From HGM13233 sp964478515 (lineage in GTDB: Bacteria > Bacillota > Clostridia > Oscillospirales > Ruminococcaceae): a stretch of DNA of 15,389 nt. The notes beneath the pieces were generated by a model. It searched no databases. It was not told where the DNA came from and saw only the letters and a program-made list of their open reading frames with translations. The DNA is taken from assembly GCA_964478515.1 (NCBI GenBank), contig CAYZIL010000033.1, forward strand, positions 1 through 15,389, in the 5' to 3' direction. A program made the translations under genes and the position numbers. This document shows positions 1 through 6,859 of this stretch, one piece after another; positions within the stretch are counted from its first letter, which is position 1; every line of letters begins with the position of its first letter.

Positions 1-2
1 AA

Positions 3-68
3 AGGTCTACCTTCTCACGGCATTTTCCGTCAGCTGACGTTACATTACAGGAGGTTTCCAAAGCATGA
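3..68 (+). CDS. C-terminal end of a possible upstream gene (partial)
   Basis: The third forward frame is open from the left edge and ends at TGA 66-68, giving about 21 residues ending LQEVSKA. Its stop overlaps the next start in an ATGA (ATG 65-67, TGA 66-68), a common arrangement of translationally coupled operon genes, and the AGGAGG of the next gene lies inside it. The visible piece is too short to identify. Another frame ends at a TGA at 35-37, so the frame choice is an inference. Confidence 0.35.
   Translation, partial: RSTFSRHFPSADVTLQEVSKA
50..55 (+). promoter_or_regulatory. Strong Shine-Dalgarno AGGAGG
   Basis: A complete AGGAGG sits nine bases upstream of ATG 65. It fixes the start of the 62-residue gene and is the strongest ribosome binding site at the left end of the window. 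Confidence 0.75.
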
Positions 69-253
69 CGCGAGACGACGCACTCAGTTTAATTGCCCGG
101 CGCGGCAATACCGACGGTACAAACGGCGGATTGCTGGACTTGCTGATTTGGAGCGGCAAAATGGGTCTTTACGCTGTTACCGACGAGGACGTGCTCCGTT
201 TTTGGGCTGACCCGTCACAGCCGTACGAGAAAGCTGCACCCGAAAATAATTGA
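65..253 (+). CDS. Small hypothetical protein, 62 aa
   Basis: I do not recognise this protein. It is short, soluble and acidic towards its C-terminus, with no membrane segment, signal peptide or Cys pair. The N-terminal third (DDALSLIARRG) could be one amphipathic helix, followed by a Gly/Asn/Thr turn and a hydrophobic stretch with LLDLLIWSG. Support for a real gene comes from the full AGGAGG at 50-55 nine bases before the ATG, a likely 4-base overlap with an upstream reading frame, and a long hairpin starting 8 bases after the stop. It is probably the last gene of an operon entering from the left. Its function is unknown. Confidence 0.7.
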   Translation: MTRDDALSLIARRGNTDGTNGGLLDLLIWSGKMGLYAVTDEDVLRFWADPSQPYEKAAPENN

Positions 254-260
254 GAGTCAA

Positions 261-304
261 TAAACCGCGGCGGCGTCTTTTTACAAAGGCGTCGCCGCGG
301 TTTA
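261..304 (+). terminator. Hairpin terminator, 20-bp stem
   Basis: Arms 261-280 and 285-304 pair along all 20 positions around a TTAC loop. Two of the pairs are G-U wobbles only when read as plus-strand RNA; on the minus strand they become A-C mismatches. The orientation therefore favours ending the 62-residue gene. The 3' arm ends in UUUA and is followed by UGUUAU rather than a pure U run. It may also stop the minus-strand gene that ends at 341. Confidence 0.75.
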
Positions 305-340
305 TGTTATAGTAACTTGCAGCTTTCACACAATGCCGGC

Positions 341-1858
341 TCAGCTGTGGTAAACAAAGGTGGAATATGATTGCTGCGTATCGGTGCGGAAAATTATCTT
401 GTTGTCGCGCGGCGTGGCAGTGTCCAAATAGACGGTGCCGTATTCGGCGTATTCACTGTCGTCCACCCAGACGCCGTAAAAGATATACGAGGTGTCGCCG
501 GTGCGCTCAATTGACGTGAGTATAAAACTGCGCGTCGTGTATTCGGTCATGTAAAGCCGGTATTCTCCGGTGACAAACTTAATATTAACGTCCCCGCAAG
601 TCCAGCTTCCCGAACCGGTCAGCGATTTCCACAAGCTGGTAAAGTCCTCTACCGACGTGTTCGACACTGACAGCGACATGCTGTCGGTTGTGGTCACTTG
701 AGGGATGCTAACGCTGCTCGCGGACGACGACCCACCGCTTGCGGGCGCCGACGATCCCCCGCTCCCAGCAGAGGATGTCTCGTCGGACGAAAACCCCGAA
801 CTGCCGCTTGACGAACCGTCCGGCATAACAACAACACCGTTGCTTTGAGTGCCGCTACCCGATTCGGTATTGAAATTGCCGAAAATATTTTGTGAAACCT
901 GCAAATACGCAAGCACCCCGATAATTGTCAGCAGCATAACCGTTAGCACTACGGCTACTACCGGCACGACGGGACTTTTTTTCTTTTTGACGTTCTGTTG
1001 CGGAAGCTGGGTTTGCCGAGTTGCCGGCTTACTGTAGTTGCCGCCGGTTTTCTTTAGCGGCGCGCCGCAGCTCACGCAGCACACTGCACTTACCGGGTTG
1101 ACGGCGCCGCACCTATTGCAATACTGCGGCGGCGCTGAAGCGTCCGTTTTTGCCTTAATCTGTGCGGCGCTGCCGCCCAAGCCTGCGCCGCAGTCAACGC
1201 AAAACTTGGCGCCGTTTCGGTTTGCGGCGCCGCACTTGACGCAGTATACCGCATTTGGGGCACTCTCGGCCGCCACAGGCGACTGCGTCGCTGTGGAAAA
1301 CCCTTCGGCGCCGTGCTGGCTGTCTTCAAACATCCCAGCCGTTCCGGTTGTTTCTGCCGACGGTAACACCGTTGCGGCCGCTCCCCAGTACTGCGCTGCG
1401 TCTGCGGTTGTGTCGCTCGTGCCGGACTTTGGTTCTTCGTCCTCACTGCAGGACAGACCGGCGGCAGTTTCGCCGCTAAGCGCCGCTTGCTGCTCGTCCT
1501 TTTCCTGACACGCCGAGTCCTTGCGGTTATCATGCTCGTGCTTGTCTTGCTCTACTGTATTTTTTTCCCCGTCAGAGTTTGCACCGTCCGCGTCACTGTT
1601 TTTCTGTGCCGCAGCGGCGTTTTTTCCCCGGCGCGGCGCCGCCGTTTTTTCCTTTTTTGCCGCACTCGCCGCTGTTTTTTTACTTTTTGCGCCGGTGCTT
1701 TGCGCTGCGGCGGTTTCCGTTTGCGCCTGCTGCGCCATTTCGGCGGCTATTTCCCGTTCGCACTGCTGCACCGCGTCTTCGTCTGCGGTCTTATTATCAG
1801 TTATAGAAGATTGATTCTGCTCTTGAGAAAAATGCTCGTTTTCCGTTTCTTTTTTCAT
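341..1858 (-). CDS. Double zinc-ribbon, single-pass membrane protein
   Basis: This is a 505-residue protein. Residues 1-200 are low-complexity, rich in Ala, Glu, Gln, Lys and Thr, and probably disordered. Two zinc ribbons follow, each with two CxxC knuckles: C206/C209 with C220/C223, and C247/C250 with C261/C264, in the CxxCG...CxxCGA form of the zinc_ribbon_2/DZANK families. A Lys-rich stop (291-294) and one membrane helix (about 297-320) lead to a Ser/Gly linker (about 345-385) and a folded, beta-looking C-terminal domain of about 110 residues. By the positive-inside rule the ribbons are cytoplasmic and the C-terminal domain extracellular. ATG 1858 has GGAG at 1866-1869, seven bases away, and an upstream promoter. 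The architecture suggests a sensor or scaffold across the membrane; the true role is unknown. The C-terminal domain is not recognised. Confidence 0.85.
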   Translation of the reverse strand: MKKETENEHFSQEQNQSSITDNKTADEDAVQQCEREIAAEMAQQAQTETAAAQSTGAKSKKTAASAAKKEKTAAPRRGKNAAAAQKNSDADGANSDGEKNTVEQDKHEHDNRKDSACQEKDEQQAALSGETAAGLSCSEDEEPKSGTSDTTADAAQYWGAAATVLPSAETTGTAGMFEDSQHGAEGFSTATQSPVAAESAPNAVYCVKCGAANRNGAKFCVDCGAGLGGSAAQIKAKTDASAPPQYCNRCGAVNPVSAVCCVSCGAPLKKTGGNYSKPATRQTQLPQQNVKKKKSPVVPVVAVVLTVMLLTIIGVLAYLQVSQNIFGNFNTESGSGTQSNGVVVMPDGSSSGSSGFSSDETSSAGSGGSSAPASGGSSSASSVSIPQVTTTDSMSLSVSNTSVEDFTSLWKSLTGSGSWTCGDVNIKFVTGEYRLYMTEYTTRSFILTSIERTGDTSYIFYGVWVDDSEYAEYGTVYLDTATPRDNKIIFRTDTQQSYSTFVYHS

Positions 1859-1899
1859 TTTTCTGCTCCGCTGATTATTTTTGAAAATCCGCTAAAAAT

Positions 1900-1929
1900 A
1901 CAATACCATCGTTTGGCTGACTGTGTCAA
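1900..1929 (-). promoter_or_regulatory. Promoter of the zinc-ribbon gene
   Basis: Read on the minus strand, a perfect TTGACA (1924-1929) and TATTGT (1900-1905) are separated by 18 bases. This predicts a transcript start near 1893 and a leader of about 35 bases with the GGAG at 1866-1869. It is the best -35 box on this strand in the left third of the window. Confidence 0.6.
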
Positions 1930-2161
1930 TATTTGTCTAAAATTAGCAGGTTTCCCGAGATGTTACCGCCGCAAAAACGCCGCGCGCGCAAAGTCTAAAA
2001 CCTGGGCTCTCCAAACAGGCTGCCCAGAGCGCCGCTTCCGTTCCGTTTTCTGTCAGTTTTGCCGTTCTGTCGCACCCTTAACAAAACTGCCGAAAAAAGT
2101 CCGCCGCTGTGAGCTTTTGCGCGCAAGAGGTTTTTTTGCAGAATAAAAAGCGGCGTAAAAA
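1930..2161. other. Intergenic region, no gene seen
   Basis: The gap between the phosphodiesterase stop and the zinc-ribbon gene is about 300 bases. It holds the promoter at 1900-1929 and the weak hairpin at 2002-2027. A second small hairpin (CTTTTG...CAAGAG, 2114-2129) is followed on the plus strand by seven T (2131-2137), so it looks like a terminator facing into the 3' end of the phosphodiesterase gene. No credible coding frame was found. Confidence 0.5.
2002..2027 (-). terminator. Possible terminator after the EAL gene
   Basis: CTGGGC/GCCCAG arms (2002-2007 and 2022-2027) enclose a 14-base loop. Read on the minus strand they are followed by GGTTTTAG. The stem is short and the U tract modest, so this is only a candidate for ending the phosphodiesterase transcript before the promoter at 1900-1929. 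Confidence 0.3.
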
Positions 2162-4159
2162 TTATTCTTTTGCCCGCCGGCGCGCACTGTTTGCCGGCGC
2201 TTCTTTTTGTTTTGCCGGCTTCTTTGCCGCGCGAAGATGGCGGCGGTTTTCCTGCAAAAGCCAGGCAAATTCGTCGCACTCGCAGGGCTGGGCGAAATAA
2301 TAGCCCTGCACCGTCTCAACGCCCATGCCGCTGACTAATTGCAGTTCCTGTTCGCTCTCCACTCCCTCCGCTATGACCGGCAAGCGGCAGCTGCGAAAGC
2401 CCTCAATGATGCTCGCGAACAGCTTGCGTATTTCTGAGTCTCCGGCGGCGCTTTGCACAAGTGAGCGGTCAATTTTTATGCCGTCCAGCGGCAGTTGGGC
2501 GACGCTGAGCAAATTAGAGTGTCCCGTGCCGAAATCGTCAAGAAAAAAACCGAATCCCTTAAGCGAAAGCTGTGCCATCAACTCGCGGACGAATTCAATA
2601 TTGTCAAGCACGACACGTTCGGTTATTTCCAACTTAATATAGCGACTGCTGACGCCGAAGCGCTGCGTCATCTGCTGCAGCTTGTCCGGCAAGTCGTCTT
2701 GCAAAAACTGCTGCATGGAGACGTTGACCGACAAGGGCAGACGAAGCTTGTTGTCGGCAATATATTTACACGTCTGCTCAAGTATTAACCAGGTAAGCTG
2801 GACAATAAGGCCGGTTTCCTCGGCAACAGGAATGAACTCGCCGGGCGGTATTTGCCTGCCTTTTTCGTCGCGCAGCCGCAGCAGCACCTCGCCGCCGCAT
2901 ATGGCGCCGTCGCTGACGCTGTAGTAGGGCTGAATATTTAAATAAAAATTACCGGCGTCGTAGGCCTTTTGGATATATGCCGTCAAAAACTGCCGGCGGA
3001 AAAACTGTTCTTGCAGCGCCGCGTCGAACCTTACTGCCGGGTTGCCGCCGCCCTGAGCGCGCGCGTAGGCGTATTCCAGCGCCGCTATCGCGTCAAGGTG
3101 CGTGGCGACGTTTTTCGGGCAGGCGACGTCGGCAAACACTGCGTGCAGGCGCGCCGTCTCACCGCCGGCGTCCCAGTCGCTGTCAAAAAGCGCGCGCGCG
3201 GCGGCGAATATACTTTCATGCTCGGCGTCGCTGTCGGCTGTCACCATTATTACGAACGAGATACCGGAATAGCGGTAGGCGTACGCCCGCGGCGACAGTT
3301 CCGAAAGCTTTTGGCCGACGGCGCGAATGAACAAGTCGGCGCGTTGATAGCCGCAGCGGTTGTTAATTTTGCGAAACTCTTTCAGGTGTACGAGAATCAA
3401 CCTGTACGGGCGCGCGCTTTTGTCGTAGGCGCCCAGGGTATATATCAGCGCGCTGCGGTTACCAAGGCCGGTCAGCGGGTCGATGTTTATCTGTTTTTGC
3501 TGGAAGCTCATGTACAGTATGAGCAGCGCAAGCGCCATTGCCGTTCCGGTCATCATGGTATTGCGGAAGACCTGCTGCACTAAAGCGGTTATCAGCACTA
3601 CCGGCGGCACAATTCGCATGCTGCGCGCAATATTGCTGTCGGCAACGCGGCGCTGCCGCCAAAAGCCGGCAATACAGACGGCCACGTATATAACCAGCAC
3701 TAAATACAGCGAGCGGTTTGCGGGTCCGCGAATATAATTCATCTGCGCGTCAAAGCTGAACAGCCAGCCCGTATACGAGTTGCTCAGCGCCAGGGCCGCA
3801 CAGATAAAGTATACCGCCGCTACTATTGCCGCGGCGGTCTTAAAACCGCCGCGCTGCGGCGAGTCGGCGTATATCAGCGCCAGAACATATATACAAATGC
3901 CGGCGACGGCCAGCGGCGTCAGCAAAAAATAAATTACGTTCAGTTCGTAGCAAAGTCCGTACGGGATGTATTCGTGGTATTCAATGGCATAAACAGAAAA
4001 GATATTTGCCGCAATGGCGGCGATTGTAACGGCCACGCACCACTTAAAAAGCAACGTGCGCCTGTTCTCAATTATCTGCTTGCTGCCGGCTGACGAATAG
4101 ATAAAAACTATCAGCAGCACAATGCTGGCAATAAACTCCGGTTCTATTACCCAATCCAT
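2162..4159 (-). CDS. Membrane EAL c-di-GMP phosphodiesterase, degenerate GGDEF
   Basis: This 665-residue protein starts with about seven hydrophobic segments (residues 8-220), probably a membrane sensor domain. A GGDEF domain follows at about 225-380, with DPLTGLGNR (227-235) kept but the signature replaced by SGISF (298-302), so cyclase activity is not expected. The EAL domain (about 388-640) has E424 in EVL, N479, E511 in LEITE, D541/D542 in DDFGTG, K562 in KID, E598 in AEGVES and Q618 in QGYYF. All of the residues that bind metal and c-di-GMP in active EAL enzymes are present. It is predicted to hydrolyse c-di-GMP to pGpG at the cytoplasmic membrane face, with the GGDEF remnant perhaps a GTP-binding regulator. 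ATG 4159 has AGAGG ten bases upstream. It is divergent from the xpaC-telA block. The C-terminal tail after 640 is short and basic. Confidence 0.93.
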   Translation of the reverse strand: MDWVIEPEFIASIVLLIVFIYSSAGSKQIIENRRTLLFKWCVAVTIAAIAANIFSVYAIEYHEYIPYGLCYELNVIYFLLTPLAVAGICIYVLALIYADSPQRGGFKTAAAIVAAVYFICAALALSNSYTGWLFSFDAQMNYIRGPANRSLYLVLVIYVAVCIAGFWRQRRVADSNIARSMRIVPPVVLITALVQQVFRNTMMTGTAMALALLILYMSFQQKQINIDPLTGLGNRSALIYTLGAYDKSARPYRLILVHLKEFRKINNRCGYQRADLFIRAVGQKLSELSPRAYAYRYSGISFVIMVTADSDAEHESIFAAARALFDSDWDAGGETARLHAVFADVACPKNVATHLDAIAALEYAYARAQGGGNPAVRFDAALQEQFFRRQFLTAYIQKAYDAGNFYLNIQPYYSVSDGAICGGEVLLRLRDEKGRQIPPGEFIPVAEETGLIVQLTWLILEQTCKYIADNKLRLPLSVNVSMQQFLQDDLPDKLQQMTQRFGVSSRYIKLEITERVVLDNIEFVRELMAQLSLKGFGFFLDDFGTGHSNLLSVAQLPLDGIKIDRSLVQSAAGDSEIRKLFASIIEGFRSCRLPVIAEGVESEQELQLVSGMGVETVQGYYFAQPCECDEFAWLLQENRRHLRAAKKPAKQKEAPANSARRRAKE

Positions 4160-4265
4160 CTGCTAAATACCTCTGTGCGGACCCGTTGACAGGCTTTTTT
4201 ATAGCTTAGCATATTGCAGTTACTTTTTACAGTTTTTTTCTGCGCCGCGATATAACAATATTTTG

Positions 4266-4294
4266 TTGACACAACTTTGCTGCGCAAGTACAAT
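4266..4294 (+). promoter_or_regulatory. Near-consensus promoter of the xpaC block
   Basis: TTGACA (4266-4271) and TACAAT (4289-4294) are 17 bases apart, the ideal spacing, placing the transcript start near 4301. A weaker second candidate, TTGACA 4186-4191 with CATATT 4210-4215 (18-base spacing), lies upstream. No convincing promoter for the divergent phosphodiesterase was found here; a TATAAA-like box is readable on the minus strand near 4196-4201 but without a -35. Confidence 0.75.
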
Positions 4295-4317
4295 AAAGAT
4301 GTATTATTATGTTAATT

Positions 4318-4321
4318 GGAG
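4318..4321 (+). promoter_or_regulatory. Shine-Dalgarno deciding the xpaC start
   Basis: GGAG followed by TGATGACTTTG offers three in-frame starts: ATG 4309 (upstream of the site), ATG 4324 (two bases after it) and TTG 4330 (eight bases after it). Spacing favours the TTG; choosing an ATG would need another explanation for ribosome binding. Confidence 0.5.
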
Positions 4322-4329
4322 TGATGACT

Positions 4330-5013
4330 TTGCAAAACCAGACCTCCTCGCAAAAGGAAAAGAAAATTCATCCGGCACTGCCCTACTATGCCGCCGCAGC
4401 CTGTTTTGCGCTGTTGAGTTTGCTTATGCGCATGGACCGCATGAGCCAACTGCTTATTGCGCTGGCGGTCAGTTTGCTGGTGTTTATTATTTTGCGGGCC
4501 ATGTTCCCCGCGCACAGCAAAACCGAAAAAGCGACCAGCTACGGAAAAACAGGCAACACCGAGGCCGACGAGCTGCTAAAAGAGGGCCGCAAGGCGATAG
4601 TGTCTATTAACACGGCGCGCGCAAAAATAAGCGACCGCGCTTTTGCCGAACAGCTGACAAAGCTCTCCTCGCTGTGCTCGCAGATACTGCAAAAAGTTTC
4701 CGAGCAGCCCGAATGCGCCAAAAAACTGCGCCGGTTCATGGACTATTATTTGCCGACCACTCTCAAGCTTATTGAGTGTTACGAGCAACTGCAAAACAAG
4801 CAGGACGCCGGCAGCGCAAATATCAGCAAGACCATCGCCACTATTGAAAATTCCTCCGCACTTATTGTTCAGGCCTTCCAAAAGCAGCTTGACAATCTTT
4901 ACGCGGACCAGGCGCTCGACATTACCACCGACGTCCAGGTACTGGAAAACATGATGTCCCGGGACGGTCTTTCCACGTCTCTTGGCAGTATCACCGACGC
5001 GCTGAGCAAATAA
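4330..5013 (+). CDS. xpaC: XpaC-family (Halogen_Hydrol) membrane protein
   Basis: This is a protein of about 227 residues with two adjacent membrane helices near the N-terminus (about 18-33 and 40-57), followed by a charged, helical cytoplasmic part of about 165 residues. This layout, and the telA-family gene directly downstream, match XpaC (annotated as 5-bromo-4-chloroindolyl phosphate hydrolysis protein), paired with the telA relative yaaN in Bacillus subtilis. The biochemical role of the family is not settled. The start is uncertain. GGAG (4318-4321) lies eight bases before TTG 4330, used here; ATG 4324 is only two bases from it, and ATG 4309 lies about eight bases from the predicted transcript start with no binding site. 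The gap to telA is 52 bases. Assignment rests on layout and context as much as residues. Confidence 0.78.
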   Translation: MQNQTSSQKEKKIHPALPYYAAAACFALLSLLMRMDRMSQLLIALAVSLLVFIILRAMFPAHSKTEKATSYGKTGNTEADELLKEGRKAIVSINTARAKISDRAFAEQLTKLSSLCSQILQKVSEQPECAKKLRRFMDYYLPTTLKLIECYEQLQNKQDAGSANISKTIATIENSSALIVQAFQKQLDNLYADQALDITTDVQVLENMMSRDGLSTSLGSITDALSK

Positions 5014-5065
5014 CTTGCCGGCGCAACTATCGCAAAAAAACATACCTAAATATAAGGAGTTAAAA

Positions 5066-6238
5066 ATGACTGATTTCAACACCACCCCGGCAGCAGTCGC
5101 CGCCGACACTATCGTCCTGAGCACCGAACCCATCGTCGCCCCGCAGGTAGAGCTTACCGACCCCAACGTCAGCGCGCAGACCATAGCCAAAGTGGAAGAT
5201 ACCCCGCTGACCGACGCGGAGAAAAAGGCTGTTAATGATTTTGTCCAGAAAATAGACCTCAACAACACTAACCTCGTGTTGCAGTACGGCGCCGCCGCGC
5301 AGAGCAAGATTGCCAATTTTTCCGAGGCCGCTTTGGGCAACGTGCGCACCAAAGACTTCGGTGAAGTCGGCGGGATGATTACCGACCTGGTCGTTGAGCT
5401 TAAAGGCTTCGACGTCGACGCGGTAAACAAAAAGGGCTTCCTGGGACTTTTCAAAAGTGCCGGCAACCGCATAGTCGCGCTTAAGGCCAAGTACGACAAG
5501 GCCGACGTCAACGTCGAAAAAATCGCCCAGGTTCTGGAAAATCATCAAATTCGTCTGATGAAGGACATTGCCACTCTCGACGAGATGTACAATCTCAACC
5601 TCACCTATTTCAAAGAGCTGACGATGTATATTCTCGCCGGCAAGAAAAAACTTGAGTCCGTAAAGGCGAACGAACTGCAGCAGCTGCGCGCCAAAGCCAA
5701 ACAGTCGGGCACGCCCGAAGACGCGCAGGCCGCCAAAGATTACGAGCAGATGATTAACCGCTTTGAGAAAAAGCTGTACGATTTGGAGCTGACTCGCAAC
5801 ATCAGCATCCAAATGGCGCCGCAGGTGCGCCTTATTCAGAACAACGACACCGTTATGACCGAAAAAATCCAGACGACGCTGGTCAATACAATCCCGCTGT
5901 GGAAGTCCCAAATGGTAATTGCCCTCGGTCTCGCTCACGCCCAGCAGGCGCTTGAGGCGCAAAAGGCCGTCACCGACATGACTAACGAGCTGTTGCTGAA
6001 AAACTCCGAAAATCTCAAAACAGGCTCCATCGCCGTGGCGCAGGAATCTGAGCGCGGCATAGTCGACGTCGAAACTCTGCAGCAGACCAACCGCAACCTT
6101 ATTGAAACTCTTGACGAGGTTCTGCGCATTCAGGCCGAAGGCCGCGAAAAGCGCGCCGCTGCCGAAGTTGAGCTCGGCCGCATTGAGGGCGAGCTCAAAG
6201 CAAAGCTGCTGGAAATCCGCGACAACGGCAATAACTGA
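5066..6238 (+). CDS. telA: TelA-family (toxic anion resistance) protein
   Basis: This 390-residue soluble, mostly helical protein matches the TelA/YaaN toxic-anion-resistance family. It has a variable N-terminus of about 50 residues, a central part around FLGLFKSAGNR, and a long coiled-coil-like body. Characteristic stretches include the NHQIRLMKDI segment, LNLTYFKELTMYILAG and the IPLWKSQMVIALGL motif near the C-terminal third. Family members are linked to tellurite and to envelope or antibiotic stress, but the mechanism is unknown. ATG 5066 is preferred over the upstream in-frame extension because AAGGAG (5054-5059) sits six bases before it and the extension would run through that site. It follows xpaC by 52 bases, probably on the same transcript. 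A long antisense open frame across this gene is a codon-bias shadow. Confidence 0.9.
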   Translation: MTDFNTTPAAVAADTIVLSTEPIVAPQVELTDPNVSAQTIAKVEDTPLTDAEKKAVNDFVQKIDLNNTNLVLQYGAAAQSKIANFSEAALGNVRTKDFGEVGGMITDLVVELKGFDVDAVNKKGFLGLFKSAGNRIVALKAKYDKADVNVEKIAQVLENHQIRLMKDIATLDEMYNLNLTYFKELTMYILAGKKKLESVKANELQQLRAKAKQSGTPEDAQAAKDYEQMINRFEKKLYDLELTRNISIQMAPQVRLIQNNDTVMTEKIQTTLVNTIPLWKSQMVIALGLAHAQQALEAQKAVTDMTNELLLKNSENLKTGSIAVAQESERGIVDVETLQQTNRNLIETLDEVLRIQAEGREKRAAAEVELGRIEGELKAKLLEIRDNGNN

Positions 6239-6257
6239 CATAGAGTATAATTATTTG

Positions 6258-6284
6258 CCCGTGCGGCGCCGGTCGCCGCACGGG
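6258..6284 (+). terminator. Hairpin between telA and the lemA-like gene
   Basis: Perfect 11-bp arms CCCGTGCGGCG and its complement (6258-6268 and 6274-6284) enclose a 5-base loop, 19 bases after the telA stop. The following ACTTCCTCTTT is pyrimidine-rich but has no clean U tract. The hairpin could partly terminate transcription, or protect the telA message and lower expression of the downstream pair. No separate promoter for 6311 was found; TATAAT at 6246-6251 lies just before the hairpin but lacks a clear -35. Confidence 0.5.
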
Positions 6285-6310
6285 ACTTCCTCTTTACGGA
6301 GCTTATATAT

Positions 6311-6859
6311 ATGAAACTTCTTAAAAACCGCGCTTTTGCCGCGCTGGTAATGGTCGTTGTTATACTCATAAGCTTTCTTGCCAGCGGTCACCGCGCTTTG
6401 GCGCGCGAGCGCGACAAGGTAAGCGACCTGTTCTACAACGGCGAACTCGGCGACGGCGTCGGCATAGCATACGATCTTGACACTATCGCCGTGTGCTGCG
6501 GCAACCTTGTCACTGTCGCCTCGCGCTATCTCAGCGCCGACAACAGCGCGCTGAGCGCGCTCAACGAGCTGCGCAGCGAAATGGCAGGCGCCGCGACCAT
6601 AAGCGAAAAGGCCAAGTGTTTTTCACGCATAGACAGCGTAGTAATGGACGTTGCCGAGGCTCTTGACGGCACCAACATTACGTCAACTGATTTTAACCTA
6701 TTTTACGGCGAATGTGTCGACATTGACGCCGCCCAACAGCGCATAAAGCTCGACTCCTATAACACCGCCGCCCGTCAGTTCAACGACTCGCTGTCCGGCC
6801 AGCCGGCTGCTTTTATTGCGGCGCTGACCGGTATAGCTGAAGCGGAGATATTTCACTGA
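6311..6859 (+). CDS. LemA-like membrane protein
   Basis: This 182-residue protein has one N-terminal membrane helix (about 8-25) and a helical remainder. Its C-terminus, YNTAARQFNDSL (150-161) then PAAFIAALTGIAEAEIF, follows the end of LemA proteins (paired Tyr/Phe-Asn heptads, then a Pro-containing turn and a short hydrophobic tail). The length also fits the family. The central part, including a CC pair at 62-63, is divergent, so the match is moderate. LemA-like genes often sit beside TPM-domain genes, and here the TPM gene overlaps by one base (TGATG at 6857-6861), indicating translational coupling. ATG 6311 has GGAG at 6298-6301, nine bases upstream. The role is unknown; it is probably anchored in the membrane with its helical domain outside. 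Confidence 0.68.
   Translation: MKLLKNRAFAALVMVVVILISFLASGHRALARERDKVSDLFYNGELGDGVGIAYDLDTIAVCCGNLVTVASRYLSADNSALSALNELRSEMAGAATISEKAKCFSRIDSVVMDVAEALDGTNITSTDFNLFYGECVDIDAAQQRIKLDSYNTAARQFNDSLSGQPAAFIAALTGIAEAEIFH

Noticed and set aside
2114..2137. Plus-strand terminator-like hairpin after no plus-strand gene
   Set aside because: The stem is short with a U-G pair and the T7 run lies in an AT-rich stretch. Without an upstream plus-strand gene it is noted only in the intergenic entry.
1487..2146. Plus-strand open frame (219 codons) over the start of the zinc-ribbon gene
   Set aside because: Cys/Phe/Arg-rich composition comes from reading the Ala/Lys/Glu-rich N-terminal region on the wrong strand, and it runs through the promoter region.
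2969..3583. Plus-strand open frame (204 codons) inside the phosphodiesterase gene
   Set aside because: It is antisense to conserved GGDEF and EAL coding sequence, with no promoter or ribosome binding site.
4576..5511. Minus-strand open frame (311 codons) across xpaC and telA
   Set aside because: It is antisense to two real genes and crosses their junction, with low-complexity Ser/Thr/Leu-rich sequence typical of a shadow frame.
5060..6241. Long minus-strand open frame (393 codons) opposite telA
   Set aside because: It lies fully antisense to a well-supported TelA gene, lacks a convincing ribosome binding site and has a composition expected from the complement of a GC-biased coding frame.
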